Shown here: piece by piece, positions 8,381 through 19,102 of the stretch
How the letters are laid out: each line of letters begins with the position of its first letter
Numbering within the stretch: position 1 is the first letter of the stretch
NCBI RefSeq assembly: GCF_002160765.1
Contig: NZ_NFLF01000024.1
Span: 1 to 49,244 of the forward strand
Direction: 5' to 3'
DNA: 49,244 nucleotides
Source: Lachnoclostridium sp. An138
GTDB taxonomy: Bacteria > Bacillota > Clostridia > Lachnospirales > Lachnospiraceae
The notes under the pieces: generated by a model
Told to the model about the DNA's origin: nothing
Databases searched by the model: none
The model's input: only the letters and a program-made list of their open reading frames with translations
Position numbers and translations under genes: made by a program

Positions 8381-9451
8381 CTATGCCTCCTTCGTCTTCT
8401 TTCGTTCAAAGAACAGCTTAATCCGTTCCTGAATCTCCTGTCCTCCCGGACTGGAGGTAAAGATCATCGTAGCAATCAGGATTACCGCGTAAATCAGCAT
8501 ACGGTAATCGTTCAACCCTCTTAACAGCTCCGGAAGAAGGGTGAGAACCACAGCCGCAATCATAGAGCCCCGAATGTTTCCTATGCCTCCCAGAACTACA
8601 AATACAAGAATCGTAATGGACATGTTATATCCAAAGTTTTTGGGCTGCGCCTGCAGGGTAGAAAGGTTATGCGCGTAAAGAACACCTGCCGTACCAGCCA
8701 GCGCCGCTGAAACGGAAAAGGCCAGAAGCTTGTATTTTGTCACATTGATACCTATGGATTCCGCTGCAATCCGGTTATCCCGGATAGCCATGATCGCCCG
8801 TCCGGTTCTGGAATTGATCAGATTTATCACAATGAAAAGCGTAATCAAAATCAGAACGACTCCAATCAGGAAAGTGGAATCATTCGGCGTGCCTGTAATT
8901 CCCTGCGGTCCTTTGATGATCACGTCGCCTCCCTGTTCCAGTCCCAGGGAAATACTGTCCTTTGTGGAAATGTGAAACCCTCTGCTGTCGCGTCCAAGAT
9001 AAATCACATTAACCACGTTCTTGATAATCTCACCAAAAGCCAGCGTCACAATGGCCAGATAATCACCTTTAAGACGGAGTACCGGTACTCCGATCAGAAT
9101 TCCGAACAGAGCCGCAAACACCGTACCAATCAGAATGGCCAGAGTGAAGCGGATGCCTGCTGCCGGGATCATCTCCTCCATGCATCTGGAAAAGAAAGCG
9201 CTCGAAAAAGCTCCCACACACATAAAGCCTGCGTGTCCCAGACTCAGCTCACCGGAAATACCCACTGTCAGGTTCAGAGACACCGCCAGAATCACATACA
9301 TACACAGGGGTACGAGAAGTCCTTCCAGAAGACTGGATACCATACCGGCACGCAGAAATATCTCTACAATAATATAAGCTGCCACCACTATTCCATAGGT
9401 GATGATATTGCTCTTTGTTGTCCTGCTTAAATTATGAGTTTTCGTTTTCAT
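8381..9451 (-). CDS. livM: Branched-chain amino acid ABC transporter permease LivM
   Basis: About 356 residues, strongly hydrophobic with around ten membrane segments. It carries the LivM-type motif GELSLGHAGFMCVGAF near residue 70 and the cytoplasmic coupling loop around GRAIMAIRDNRIAAESIGINV. It forms the heterodimeric channel with LivH. The start at 9451 (ATG) is preferred over a GTG at 9460 because the AGGTGA ribosome site is then correctly spaced. The livH stop codon lies inside that region, suggesting translational coupling. Confidence 0.92.
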   Translation of the reverse strand: MKTKTHNLSRTTKSNIITYGIVVAAYIIVEIFLRAGMVSSLLEGLLVPLCMYVILAVSLNLTVGISGELSLGHAGFMCVGAFSSAFFSRCMEEMIPAAGIRFTLAILIGTVFAALFGILIGVPVLRLKGDYLAIVTLAFGEIIKNVVNVIYLGRDSRGFHISTKDSISLGLEQGGDVIIKGPQGITGTPNDSTFLIGVVLILITLFIVINLINSRTGRAIMAIRDNRIAAESIGINVTKYKLLAFSVSAALAGTAGVLYAHNLSTLQAQPKNFGYNMSITILVFVVLGGIGNIRGSMIAAVVLTLLPELLRGLNDYRMLIYAVILIATMIFTSSPGGQEIQERIKLFFERKKTKEA

Positions 9452-9460
9452 TCCATTCAC

Positions 9461-10345
9461 CTACACTTTCTCCTGAATCTGCTTGCCGAGAAGACCAGTC
9501 GGCTTCACAAGCAGCACAATGATCAGCACGGCAAACACAATGGCATCCGCCAGCTGGGAAGATACATAGGCTTTTCCCAGAATTTCTATGACACCCAGAA
9601 GAATACCGCCGATAAAGGCTCCGGGTATGGAACCGATACCGCCGAAGACTGCTGCCACAAAAGCTTTGATGCCGGGCATGGAACCCGTGTAGGGAGTCAG
9701 AGAAGGGTAGGAAGAACAGAGCAGTACGCCTGCAATGGCTGCCAGCGCGGAACCGATCGCAAAGGTCAGCGCAATGGTGGAGTTCACATTAACACCCATG
9801 AGCTGCGCAGCTCCACTGTCCTCGGACACTGCCAGCATGGCCCGTCCGGATTTGGAATATTTCATGAAAGTCATCAGACCAATCATTATGATGATACAGG
9901 CGGCTACCGTCACAATCGTCTCTCCGGAAATTACAAGGGCTCCGTCTGCCAGAGTCAACGGTTCTATCGTTACGACAGAGGTAAAGGATTTCGTATTGGC
10001 TCCGTAAATCAGAAGAGCTACATTCTGCAGAAAATAACTGACTCCGATCGCCGTAATCAGAACAGCCAGCTTGGAAGCCTTGCGCAGAGGCTTGTAGGCG
10101 ATGCGCTCAATCGCCATGCCAAGCAGCGTACAGGCCACCACAGAGATCAGAACGCCTATCACCGGGGGAAGACCTGCGCCGCTGACCGTGGAAAATACCA
10201 CGAAAGCTCCGATCATAATAACATCTCCGTGCGCAAAATTCAGCATTTTCGCAATACCGTATACCATGGTGTACCCCAGGGCAATGATCGCATACACACT
10301 TCCCAGGCTGATTCCATTCACCAGGTAGGATATAAATCCTATCAT
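9461..10345 (-). CDS. livH: Branched-chain amino acid ABC transporter permease LivH
   Basis: About 294 residues with multiple membrane helices. The N-terminus (YLVNGISLGSVYAIIALGYT) and the segment YGIAKMLNFAHGDVIMIGAF are hallmarks of LivH. The start at 10345 (ATG) is placed by a GAGGTG ribosome site; a GTG at 10354 would overlap it. It is the first gene of the membrane part of the operon and has its own candidate promoter at 10426-10454, distinct from that of the binding-protein gene. Confidence 0.93.
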   Translation of the reverse strand: MIGFISYLVNGISLGSVYAIIALGYTMVYGIAKMLNFAHGDVIMIGAFVVFSTVSGAGLPPVIGVLISVVACTLLGMAIERIAYKPLRKASKLAVLITAIGVSYFLQNVALLIYGANTKSFTSVVTIEPLTLADGALVISGETIVTVAACIIIMIGLMTFMKYSKSGRAMLAVSEDSGAAQLMGVNVNSTIALTFAIGSALAAIAGVLLCSSYPSLTPYTGSMPGIKAFVAAVFGGIGSIPGAFIGGILLGVIEILGKAYVSSQLADAIVFAVLIIVLLVKPTGLLGKQIQEKV

Positions 10346-10425
10346 ACATAACACCTCTTTATCTTTTTAGTCATTGCCGGCTCTGTAAGGGACAATCCGG
10401 CTGTCAGAGCAACAATTTGCACTAT

Positions 10426-10454
10426 ATTATAGCACAGAACCAAAGCCTGCACAA
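10426..10454 (-). promoter_or_regulatory. Internal promoter for livHMGF
   Basis: Minus-strand TTGTGC, a 17-base spacer, then a perfect TATAAT with an extended TGC just upstream. It lies after the terminator that follows the binding-protein gene and about 75 bases before the livH start. Confidence 0.6.
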
Positions 10455-10492
10455 GTAAAATCAAAGACCCTGCTGCCATTCTTCCTGTTTTC

Positions 10493-10528
10493 AAAAAACA
10501 GAGGGAGCCCCTTTAAGGGTTCCCTCTG
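10493..10528 (-). terminator. Terminator after the liv binding-protein gene
   Basis: A 12-base stem (CAGAGGGA and CCC paired with GGG and TCCCTCTG, one G-U) with a CTTTAA loop is followed on the minus strand by six T. It should uncouple the abundant binding protein from the permease and ATPase genes. Confidence 0.85.
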
Positions 10529-10553
10529 TTGGGTAGCCGTCTATATCCGGAAT

Positions 10554-11765
10554 TTACAGCTCGGTGTACTCGCCATTGACAACCTGTACTACCAGCGGCG
10601 CCTTATTCGGCTCGCCGTCTGTCCAGGTGATGCTCTTTCCGGTTACGCCGTCATAGGTAACGGAAGGCATAGCACCTACCATAGCATCACACAGATCGGA
10701 AGCGCTCATGTCCGGAGTAGCGCCGGCAGCCTCGATGGCAGCCTTTACCACATATACGGAATCGTAAGCGTCAGCAGCGAACTGGTTCGGAGTCTCGCCA
10801 TAAGCTTCCTCATACTTGGTTACAAAGTTCTGAACCATCTCATCCTCAGACTTGGCAACAAACGGAGCCAGGAAGGTCAGGCCCTCAGCCAGAGCCACAT
10901 CAAAGTTCTCTACGCCCAGGATGCCGTCCATGCCGTCACAGCCGAAGAATACCGGCTCATATCCCTGCTTGTCGCACTCAGCAAGCACCAGGGACGCCTC
11001 TGTATAGTAGAAAGGCATGAACAGAAGATCTGCTCCTGCTTCTTTGGACTTCTGAACCTGTACGGAGAAATCAGTCTTGCTGTCAGCTGTGAAAGCCTCA
11101 ACAGACACAATTTCGAACGGCTGGTTCGCAGCCTCAGCAGCAAATGCCTCATAGATACCTGTGGAGTATACGTCAGAGCTGTCATAGATAACAGCTACCT
11201 TGGTAGCCATTCCGTTCTCGCCAATGTATTTTGCGGACTCAGTACCCTGTGTCGGGTCAGAGAAGCACATACGCAGTGTATTCTCATACTGTACACACTC
11301 TACAGCAGTTCCGGAAGGTGTGATCTGGAACATGTTGTCATTGTGAGTCTCCTCAGCAACCGCGATACAGGGAGCACTGGTAACAGTTCCTACCAGAACC
11401 TGCATGCCCCAGTCCTTCAGAGTATTATACGCATTGATGGCCTTCTCGGAATCGCCCTCATCATCCTGGAAGTCGTAATTAATCTGATATCCGTTGATTC
11501 CGCCTGCTGCGTTGATCTCGTCAACTGCGATCTGAATACCATTCTGTACGGCTGTTCCGTAAATGGCTGTTCCTCCGGTAATCGGTCCGATGCCGCCAAT
11601 CTTAAAGACAGCCTCTCCGCTTCCTTCACTGTCCGACGCTTCAGTCGTGGTGCTCTCCTCTGTGGCTGCGCTGTCTGTCTCCGCGCTGTCACTGGAAGAA
11701 TTTCCACATGCCGCGAGGGAAAGAGTCATTGCGCCCACCAGCAGTAAGCTTAATGCCTTTTTCAT
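10554..11765 (-). CDS. livJ: Branched-chain amino acid ABC transporter substrate-binding lipoprotein
   Basis: A 403-residue type I periplasmic-binding fold lipoprotein that captures branched-chain amino acids outside the membrane. A signal peptide ends in a lipobox LAAC with the acylated Cys20, followed by a Ser/Thr/Glu-rich linker to about residue 48. The mature domain opens with FKIGGIGPITGGTAIYG, typical of Leu/Ile/Val-binding proteins. It has an AAGGAGG site and its own promoter (11815-11844), and is followed by a terminator. High expression relative to the transporter core is therefore likely. A different amide-type ligand cannot be excluded. Confidence 0.92.
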   Translation of the reverse strand: MKKALSLLLVGAMTLSLAACGNSSSDSAETDSAATEESTTTEASDSEGSGEAVFKIGGIGPITGGTAIYGTAVQNGIQIAVDEINAAGGINGYQINYDFQDDEGDSEKAINAYNTLKDWGMQVLVGTVTSAPCIAVAEETHNDNMFQITPSGTAVECVQYENTLRMCFSDPTQGTESAKYIGENGMATKVAVIYDSSDVYSTGIYEAFAAEAANQPFEIVSVEAFTADSKTDFSVQVQKSKEAGADLLFMPFYYTEASLVLAECDKQGYEPVFFGCDGMDGILGVENFDVALAEGLTFLAPFVAKSEDEMVQNFVTKYEEAYGETPNQFAADAYDSVYVVKAAIEAAGATPDMSASDLCDAMVGAMPSVTYDGVTGKSITWTDGEPNKAPLVVQVVNGEYTEL

Positions 11766-11790
11766 AATAGTTTCCTCCTTTATAGAAATT

Positions 11791-11808
11791 CGATATATTA
11801 CTATATCG
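11791..11808. promoter_or_regulatory. Operator-like dyad near the livJ transcription start
   Basis: Perfect inverted repeat CGATATA / TATATCG with a 4-base centre, lying 7 to 25 bases downstream of the -10 element. Position and symmetry suit a repressor site, for example for a nutrient-status regulator; the protein is unknown. Confidence 0.5.
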
Positions 11809-11814
11809 TTTCTT

Positions 11815-11844
11815 ATCTTACTCCCAGGAAATAAAATTTGTCAA
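11815..11844 (-). promoter_or_regulatory. Promoter of the liv binding-protein gene
   Basis: Minus-strand TTGACA (11839-11844), 18-base spacer and TAAGAT (11815-11820), about 50 bases upstream of the start codon. Confidence 0.75.
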
Positions 11845-11887
11845 TTCTTTTTTGCAAAAAAATACAGGAAAAGCGCCGGTTTCTGTG

Positions 11888-11929
11888 AAAAAATGCATAA
11901 AACAGGGGCGTTTCACGCCCATTTATGCG
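11888..11929 (-). terminator. Terminator of the NYN-glgX unit
   Basis: GCATAAA / TTTATGC outer arms and GGGCGT / ACGCCC inner arms form a long hairpin, followed on the minus strand by ATTTTTT, about 50 bases after the glgX stop. Confidence 0.75.
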
Positions 11930-11979
11930 CAAAATGCCCCTGAAACTGCCTGTAATCCCTTTTACGGCCGCCGCCCTGT

Positions 11980-14084
<2,105 letters not shown>

Positions 14085-14088
<4 letters not shown>

Positions 14089-15065
14089 GATTTCTTCTCC
14101 TTGATGCTGACCAGGTTGCCGTTTACCGAAAGCTGGCGGATGCTCCGCAGAAAACTGGACAGGCGGCTGTAGCCGTAATCCTTGATATCAAAGGAAGGAT
14201 GCTTCTTGTGAATCTCTTCATAGACCAGTGAAAGATTCTCCACCTGGCCTCCGTTATTTTTCACAAAAAGCAGGATCTCCTTTTCCAGCTTCTGGCGGTC
14301 CAGCTGACCGCTTAAGCCTACCGCGTAGGCAGAATCCACCCGGTACAGGGAAAGTCTCGGGCAGGTGTCCTCCAGAAATACCACCAGTTTTGTATAACCA
14401 TAGTTACGCACGTCAAAATCTGTAAATTTGTCGTTCAGACGGCTTCCTATCTCACCCAGATAAGTGATCTTTCCCTTGTTCTCATTGTCATTGATAATGG
14501 AAATCACCGCTTCCTCAATCTGAGCAATGGGCGTAACCGCGCTTCCGTGTTCTTCTTCCGCAGCTCTGCCTCCCTTCTTCCGGGAGTTTGCGGGAAGAGC
14601 GGTCTCCTCGTCATTCACCTGCTTATTGATCAAATTCAGATGAATGAATTTATTGCAGGCTTTGGTCAGGGCCATGGGCGTCTTGGATTCTCCCATACCG
14701 ATCACGTACATGTTTTCTTCCCGGAGCCGCATGGCAAGCCGCGTAAAATCACTGTCGCTTGTTACCAGGCAGAAACCGTCCACCTTCCCCGAATAAAGAA
14801 TGTCCATAGCGTCGATGACCATAGCCATATCCGTAGCGTTCTTTCCGCTGGTATAGGCAAACTGCTGTACCGGCGTGATGGAATTTTCAAGAAGAATCTC
14901 CTCTTTCCAGCCGTTCGCCTTGTTGGACCAGTTGCCGTAGATGCGGCGGAAAGACGCGTATCCGTAATTTTCAATCTCATTAAAGATACTGGACGCGTAT
15001 TTCGCGCTGATATTATCCGAATCTATCAGAACCGCAAACTGTTTCTTTTCTTCGATAATCTCCAT
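14085..15065 (-). CDS. NYN-domain putative ribonuclease with LOTUS/OST-HTH repeats
   Basis: A 326-residue protein. Residues about 8-145 form a NYN (PIN-like) nuclease domain with the acidic residues expected of a metal-dependent RNase: LIDSDN near 13-18, ATDMAMVIDAMD near 77-88 and TSDSDF near 102-107. The C-terminal half has two similar winged-helix segments, each ending in FDVRNYGYTKL or FDIKDYGYSRL, characteristic of OST-HTH/LOTUS RNA-binding domains. It precedes and overlaps glgX by 4 bases. Proteins of this layout are widespread but poorly studied; RNA turnover is a family-based inference. Confidence 0.88.
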
Positions 15066-15108
15066 TTACACCCCTCCTTTCTATTCTCACATTGCCGTTC
15101 TCCTGTTT

Positions 15109-15131
15109 CCGCAGGCCTTACGAGCCTGCGG
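15109..15131 (-). other. Hairpin enclosing the metallo-hydrolase stop codon
   Basis: Perfect 8-base arms CCGCAGGC / GCCTGCGG with the TAA stop codon in the loop. No T-run follows, so it is not an ordinary terminator and may modulate expression of the downstream NYN gene. Confidence 0.4.
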
Positions 15132-16101
15132 GCTCTCCTGCCTTCCAGCTCTCGCTGGGCGGTACATTGAAGGTGATGCTGCTTCCGTCAGACGTGGCTG
15201 TAATGGTCCCTTCCTCGTCTGTACGGAACACCTTGATTCCCATTTCCCGGAGACGGTTCAGCACCTCCGCATGGGGATGACCGTAGCTGTTGCCCTCGCC
15301 GCAGCTGATCACCACATAACCGGGGTCTACCCGTTCCAGGAAAGCTTCCGTATTGGCCGTCCTGCTGCCATGATGGGCAGCCTTAAACACATCCGCGGAC
15401 AGGTCCATACCGCTGTTCAGCATATCCGCCTCCGAATCCTCTTCCGCGTCTCCCGTAAAGAGGAACCGGTTCTCTCCGTGCTCCAGCAGGATTCCCACGG
15501 AATAGTCATTGGCATTATCTCCGTAATCTCCCTGGGGAGCCACAATCGTAAATGCCGCTTCTCCCAGCTCATAGACCGTTCCCACCTGAGGCAGCGTAAG
15601 CTCCAGCCCCTTCTGGTTCATCACGTCAATGACTTCCTCGTAAGTCTTGGTCTCCTTCTCATAATCCGGCATAATCACCGTACCACAGTCAAACGCTTCC
15701 ATCACCACATCCAGACCTCCGATGTGATCTGCGTCCGGATGGGTTCCAATCACATAATCCAGGTCTTCGACTCCCTGGTACTCCAGATAATCCCGGACAT
15801 CGTCTCCCCAGCTGTTATTCCCGGCGTCAATCAGCATGGCACCGTCTCCGCAGACAATGAGCGTGGCGTCTCCCTGCCCCACATCCAGGTAATGCACCTC
15901 CAGCGTGGAACCGTCCCGGAACACGCCGGAAGCGGCAGCAGATATGTCTTCCGCTGCCGCATTTCCTGTTCCGCCTGAGTTCCCGCCGTCATCCGCGAGC
16001 TGTTCCTGCAGGGGGTAGACCGCTGCCAGGCACAAGGCCAGCACCGCCAGGAACAGCTTCCTGCCCCGGCTTCTCCTGCTTCTTCTCCTTCTTCCTGCCA
16101 T
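15118..16101 (-). CDS. Secreted or membrane-anchored MBL-fold hydrolase, ComEC-like
   Basis: A 327-residue metallo-beta-lactamase fold protein related to the C-terminal domain of ComEC. A basic N-terminus (nine Arg in the first 14 residues) is followed by a hydrophobic segment (15-30), indicating secretion or a membrane anchor. The fold begins at about 65 with VHYLDVGQGDATLI. The metal motif THPDADHIGG (about 115-124) gives H-x-x-x-D-H, and FTGD and AAHHGS complete the site. Free-standing proteins of this type are thought to degrade external DNA or related phosphodiesters. No classic ribosome site is visible before the start. Confidence 0.87.
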   Translation of the reverse strand: MAGRRRRSRRSRGRKLFLAVLALCLAAVYPLQEQLADDGGNSGGTGNAAAEDISAAASGVFRDGSTLEVHYLDVGQGDATLIVCGDGAMLIDAGNNSWGDDVRDYLEYQGVEDLDYVIGTHPDADHIGGLDVVMEAFDCGTVIMPDYEKETKTYEEVIDVMNQKGLELTLPQVGTVYELGEAAFTIVAPQGDYGDNANDYSVGILLEHGENRFLFTGDAEEDSEADMLNSGMDLSADVFKAAHHGSRTANTEAFLERVDPGYVVISCGEGNSYGHPHAEVLNRLREMGIKVFRTDEEGTITATSDGSSITFNVPPSESWKAGEPAGS

Positions 16102-16198
16102 ATGTCTCTCAAATTCCTTTTTCTGTCAGTCTAGTATGTCTTTTCCCGCCTCTGTCCTCACATATCTGCGGACAGCAGGCTGTCTTCTCCGGCGTCCC

Positions 16199-17362
16199 TT
16201 ACTGGGCCAGCAGTTCATCCGCCAGCTGCTCCATAGTCTCCCGGTTCTCCGGCTTCATGGAAGAGCGGATGGTCACCATGGTCTCGCATACCTGAAGATT
16301 CTTCATCTCCTCCAGGTATCCCTTCATCACCCGTCCCGCGGAGGGAGCCCAGGTTCCGTTCTCAATCAGGCCGACCTTACGGTTCTGGAATGCCTTGTAT
16401 TTCAGGTGCGTCAGGAAGTCCTCCATGCAGAGGAACACGCCTCCGTCATAGCTGGCTGCCGCAAGAACCAGTCTGTCATAGCGGTAAGCTTCCGCAATCA
16501 CAAGGGCCATATCATCCCGGGCCAGATCGTATACCTTTACCGGAATGTCCGTCTTGCTTTTCAGAATCTCTGCCATCTCTTTCGCGGCCTTCATCGTATT
16601 TCCATGAATGGAAGCGCTGGCAATCACAATGCCGGGCTCCTCCGGACGATAGCTGCTCCAGGTATCGTAAAGGCCGATGTAATATCCCAGATTCTCCTTC
16701 AGAACCGGTCCGTGCAGCGGGCAGATCGCCGCGATGTCAAGGCCTGCCGCCTTTTTCAGAAGCGCCTGTACCTGAGCGCCGTATTTTCCGACGATATTGA
16801 TGAAATAGCGTCTCGCCTCATCCGCCCATTCCTCTTCCGTATCCAGAGCGCCGAATTTTCCGAAGCCGTCCGCGGAAAACAGAATCTTCTCCGAAGTCTC
16901 ATACTCCACCATAACCTCCGGCCAGTGTACCATCGGAGCCATCACAAAGGCCAGCGTATGGGAACCGAGGCTTAAAGTATCCCCTTCCTTTACCGTCACG
17001 CAGCGGTCCGTCAGGTCCAGGTCGAAAAACTGGGGCAGGAACGCAAACACCTTCGCGTTGCTCACCAGCTTCATATCCGGATATTTCTCAGCAGCCTTCT
17101 GAATATTTCCCGCATGATCCGGCTCCAGATGGGAGATTACCAGATAATCCGGCTTCCGTCCTCCCAGAGCTTCCTCCAGATTGGCAAACCATGCTTCCTC
17201 CGCTCTCGGATCTACCGTATCCATCACTGCCACCTTCTCATCCATAATCAGATAAGAGTTGTAGGAAACACCGTTCGGAACCACGTACTGGCTTTCGAAC
17301 AGGTCGATGGTCTTGTCGTCTGTTCCTATATAATAGACGGAATCTGTCACTTTGCTATACAT
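16199..17362 (-). CDS. fprA: Flavodiiron protein (FprA-type A flavoprotein)
   Basis: A 387-residue cytoplasmic enzyme that reduces O2 to water, or NO to N2O, protecting anaerobes from oxidative or nitrosative stress. The N-terminal beta-lactamase-like domain carries the diiron motif HLEPDHAG (H-x-E-x-D-H). The C-terminal flavodoxin domain begins near residue 245 with IVIASASIHGNT, the FMN phosphate loop. Length is close to clostridial FprA (about 400). It has its own promoter (17455-17483). No rubredoxin domain is fused, so electrons must come from a separate partner. Confidence 0.92.
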   Translation of the reverse strand: MYSKVTDSVYYIGTDDKTIDLFESQYVVPNGVSYNSYLIMDEKVAVMDTVDPRAEEAWFANLEEALGGRKPDYLVISHLEPDHAGNIQKAAEKYPDMKLVSNAKVFAFLPQFFDLDLTDRCVTVKEGDTLSLGSHTLAFVMAPMVHWPEVMVEYETSEKILFSADGFGKFGALDTEEEWADEARRYFINIVGKYGAQVQALLKKAAGLDIAAICPLHGPVLKENLGYYIGLYDTWSSYRPEEPGIVIASASIHGNTMKAAKEMAEILKSKTDIPVKVYDLARDDMALVIAEAYRYDRLVLAAASYDGGVFLCMEDFLTHLKYKAFQNRKVGLIENGTWAPSAGRVMKGYLEEMKNLQVCETMVTIRSSMKPENRETMEQLADELLAQ

Positions 17363-17454
17363 GTCTTTTTCCCTCCTGCATCGTATAATCTTGATCTCCG
17401 GCTGTCAGAATCCCGTTTTTTCTGCCCGCCGGAGGCTTTCTGTTGTCCTATAAA

Positions 17455-17483
17455 ATTGTACACAAGAATCCGGCCTGTGGCAA
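17455..17483 (-). promoter_or_regulatory. Promoter of the flavodiiron gene
   Basis: Minus-strand TTGCCA, 17-base spacer, TACAAT with an extended TGTG; about 90 bases upstream of the start codon. Confidence 0.75.
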
Positions 17484-17561
17484 GTCTTCTTTCACATACA
17501 TGAAAAAAATTATTCTCAAAGCACTGCCGTTCACGCCGCGTCTGTGGAAGGGAACAAATCG

Positions 17562-18956
17562 TCAGCCCTTCTGAGCTCTTTCCCCGGCTTTCAGCTCCCG
17601 CCCCACCAGATACAGCATTGTCAGGTAGCAGGCCAGTCCGCCGATGATATTGGTGACAGGCTCTGCCGCCAGCACGCCATAGATGCCCAGATTCCAGAGA
17701 TGGGGCAGAAGCAGAATCAGCGGAACGCCAAGAATCACCTTCCGGAACAGAGAGAAAAAGACAGCCTGCTTCGCCTTTCCAAGGCTCACAAAAATATTCT
17801 GGCCCGCGTACTGGAAGGCCATAAACACAAAGAGCACAAAATGAATGCGCAGAGACAGGATTCCCACCTCAAGAAGCTCCTCTTCCCCGTTAAACAGCCG
17901 GATAAGCTGTCCGGGAAACAGCATGAGAATCAGCCAGGCAAAGGACGCAAAAGCCAGAGACACGAAGGTGACAAACCGGATTCCCTCCCGGACGCGTCCG
18001 TATCTCTTTGCTCCGTAATTATAGCCAAGCACCGGCTGGGCCCCCTGCGTAAAGCCCTGCAGCGGCATCTGCACCACTTCCCGGATGGAATAGATGACCG
18101 TCATAGCCCCCACATACAAATCTCCGCCGTAGAACTGCAGAGACGCGTTGCAGAAAATCTGCACCAGACTATTGGTCACAGACTGGGTGAAGCCGGACAG
18201 TCCCAGAAACAGAATCTGCTTCATAAGCTCAGTCCGGGGCCGGAGCGCAGACAGCCTGAGCTTTAAAATTGCTTTTTTCCCGCACAGAAACGCCAGCACC
18301 CAGACTGCCGATACCATCTGGGAAAGGATCGTCGCAAGAGCCGCCCCTTCCACGCCCCAGCCGAAGCCATAGATAAAGACCGGGTCCAGAATCAGGTTCA
18401 GAAGAGCTCCGATGACCACTGTCAGCATTCCCGTCTTCGCGAATCCCTGGGACTGGATAAAAGGGTTCATGCCAAGTCCCAGCATGACAAAAATATTTCC
18501 AGCCAGGTAAATCTGCAGATAACCGTCCGCGTAAGCAATCGTCTGATCGCTTGCGCCAAACAGATAGAGCAGGGGCGTCTTGAACAGATAGCCGGCGGCC
18601 GTCAGGACCACGCCGAGAAGCAGAAGCAGCACCAGGGAATTTCCCATGGTCTCTTCCGCCTTCTTCAGGTTTCCCCTGCCTCTTTCAATAGAACAGAGGG
18701 GAGCCCCTCCGCTGCCGCACAGATTGGCAAAGGCATTGATGATCGTAATCAGAGGAAAAGCCACGCCTACGCCCGTCAGGGCCAGACGGCCATCGCCTTC
18801 CATATGCCCCAGGTATACCCGGTCCACAATGTTATAAAGCACGTTGACCAGCTGTGCCATAATCATTGGAACAGCAATGCGCAGGATGCTTCCCCTCATG
18901 TCTCCCACTGTAAAATCGTTCTTTTCTTCTGCCCTGTATTCTGCCGTATCTCTCAT
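17562..18956 (-). CDS. MATE-family multidrug/sodium antiporter
   Basis: A 464-residue integral membrane protein with about twelve helices in two similar halves, typical of MATE exporters that use Na+ or H+ gradients to expel cationic compounds. The N-terminal GDMRGSILRIAVPMIMAQLVNVLYNIVD-type region (split here at GDMRGS, IPMI-like and YNIVD) and the mid motif PVLGYNYGAKRYGRV are family hallmarks. Unusually, no AGGAGG lies before the ATG at 18956. Instead a GCGGG-tatc-CCCGC hairpin (18963-18976) occupies that position. Later in-frame starts are less well supported. The substrate is unknown. Confidence 0.9.
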   Translation of the reverse strand: MRDTAEYRAEEKNDFTVGDMRGSILRIAVPMIMAQLVNVLYNIVDRVYLGHMEGDGRLALTGVGVAFPLITIINAFANLCGSGGAPLCSIERGRGNLKKAEETMGNSLVLLLLLGVVLTAAGYLFKTPLLYLFGASDQTIAYADGYLQIYLAGNIFVMLGLGMNPFIQSQGFAKTGMLTVVIGALLNLILDPVFIYGFGWGVEGAALATILSQMVSAVWVLAFLCGKKAILKLRLSALRPRTELMKQILFLGLSGFTQSVTNSLVQIFCNASLQFYGGDLYVGAMTVIYSIREVVQMPLQGFTQGAQPVLGYNYGAKRYGRVREGIRFVTFVSLAFASFAWLILMLFPGQLIRLFNGEEELLEVGILSLRIHFVLFVFMAFQYAGQNIFVSLGKAKQAVFFSLFRKVILGVPLILLLPHLWNLGIYGVLAAEPVTNIIGGLACYLTMLYLVGRELKAGERAQKG

Positions 18957-19003
18957 AACAAAGCGGGTATCCCCGCATCCACTCCCGTCCGCTCAAATGG
19001 AAA

Positions 19004-19042
19004 AGGCCTGCGCCGCCGGACAAAGGTCTCAGGCTCAGGCCT
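19004..19042 (-). terminator. Terminator-like hairpin in the MATE leader
   Basis: Arms AGGCCTG / CAGGCCT with TTTT following on the minus strand. It lies downstream of a TATAAT box and upstream of the MATE start. It could be the ftsH terminator or a leader attenuator; position alone cannot decide. Confidence 0.55.
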
Positions 19043-19058
19043 CTTTCTCTTATTTTTC

Positions 19059-19087
19059 ATTATAATACGAAAATCGGAGATTCGGAA
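19059..19087 (-). promoter_or_regulatory. Candidate promoter of the MATE gene
   Basis: Perfect TATAAT (19059-19064) with TTCCGA 17 bases upstream. The -35 is weak, and the element starts only 16 bases after the ftsH stop. Confidence 0.45.
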
Positions 19088-19102
19088 GTATTTTCTTAGA
19101 AT

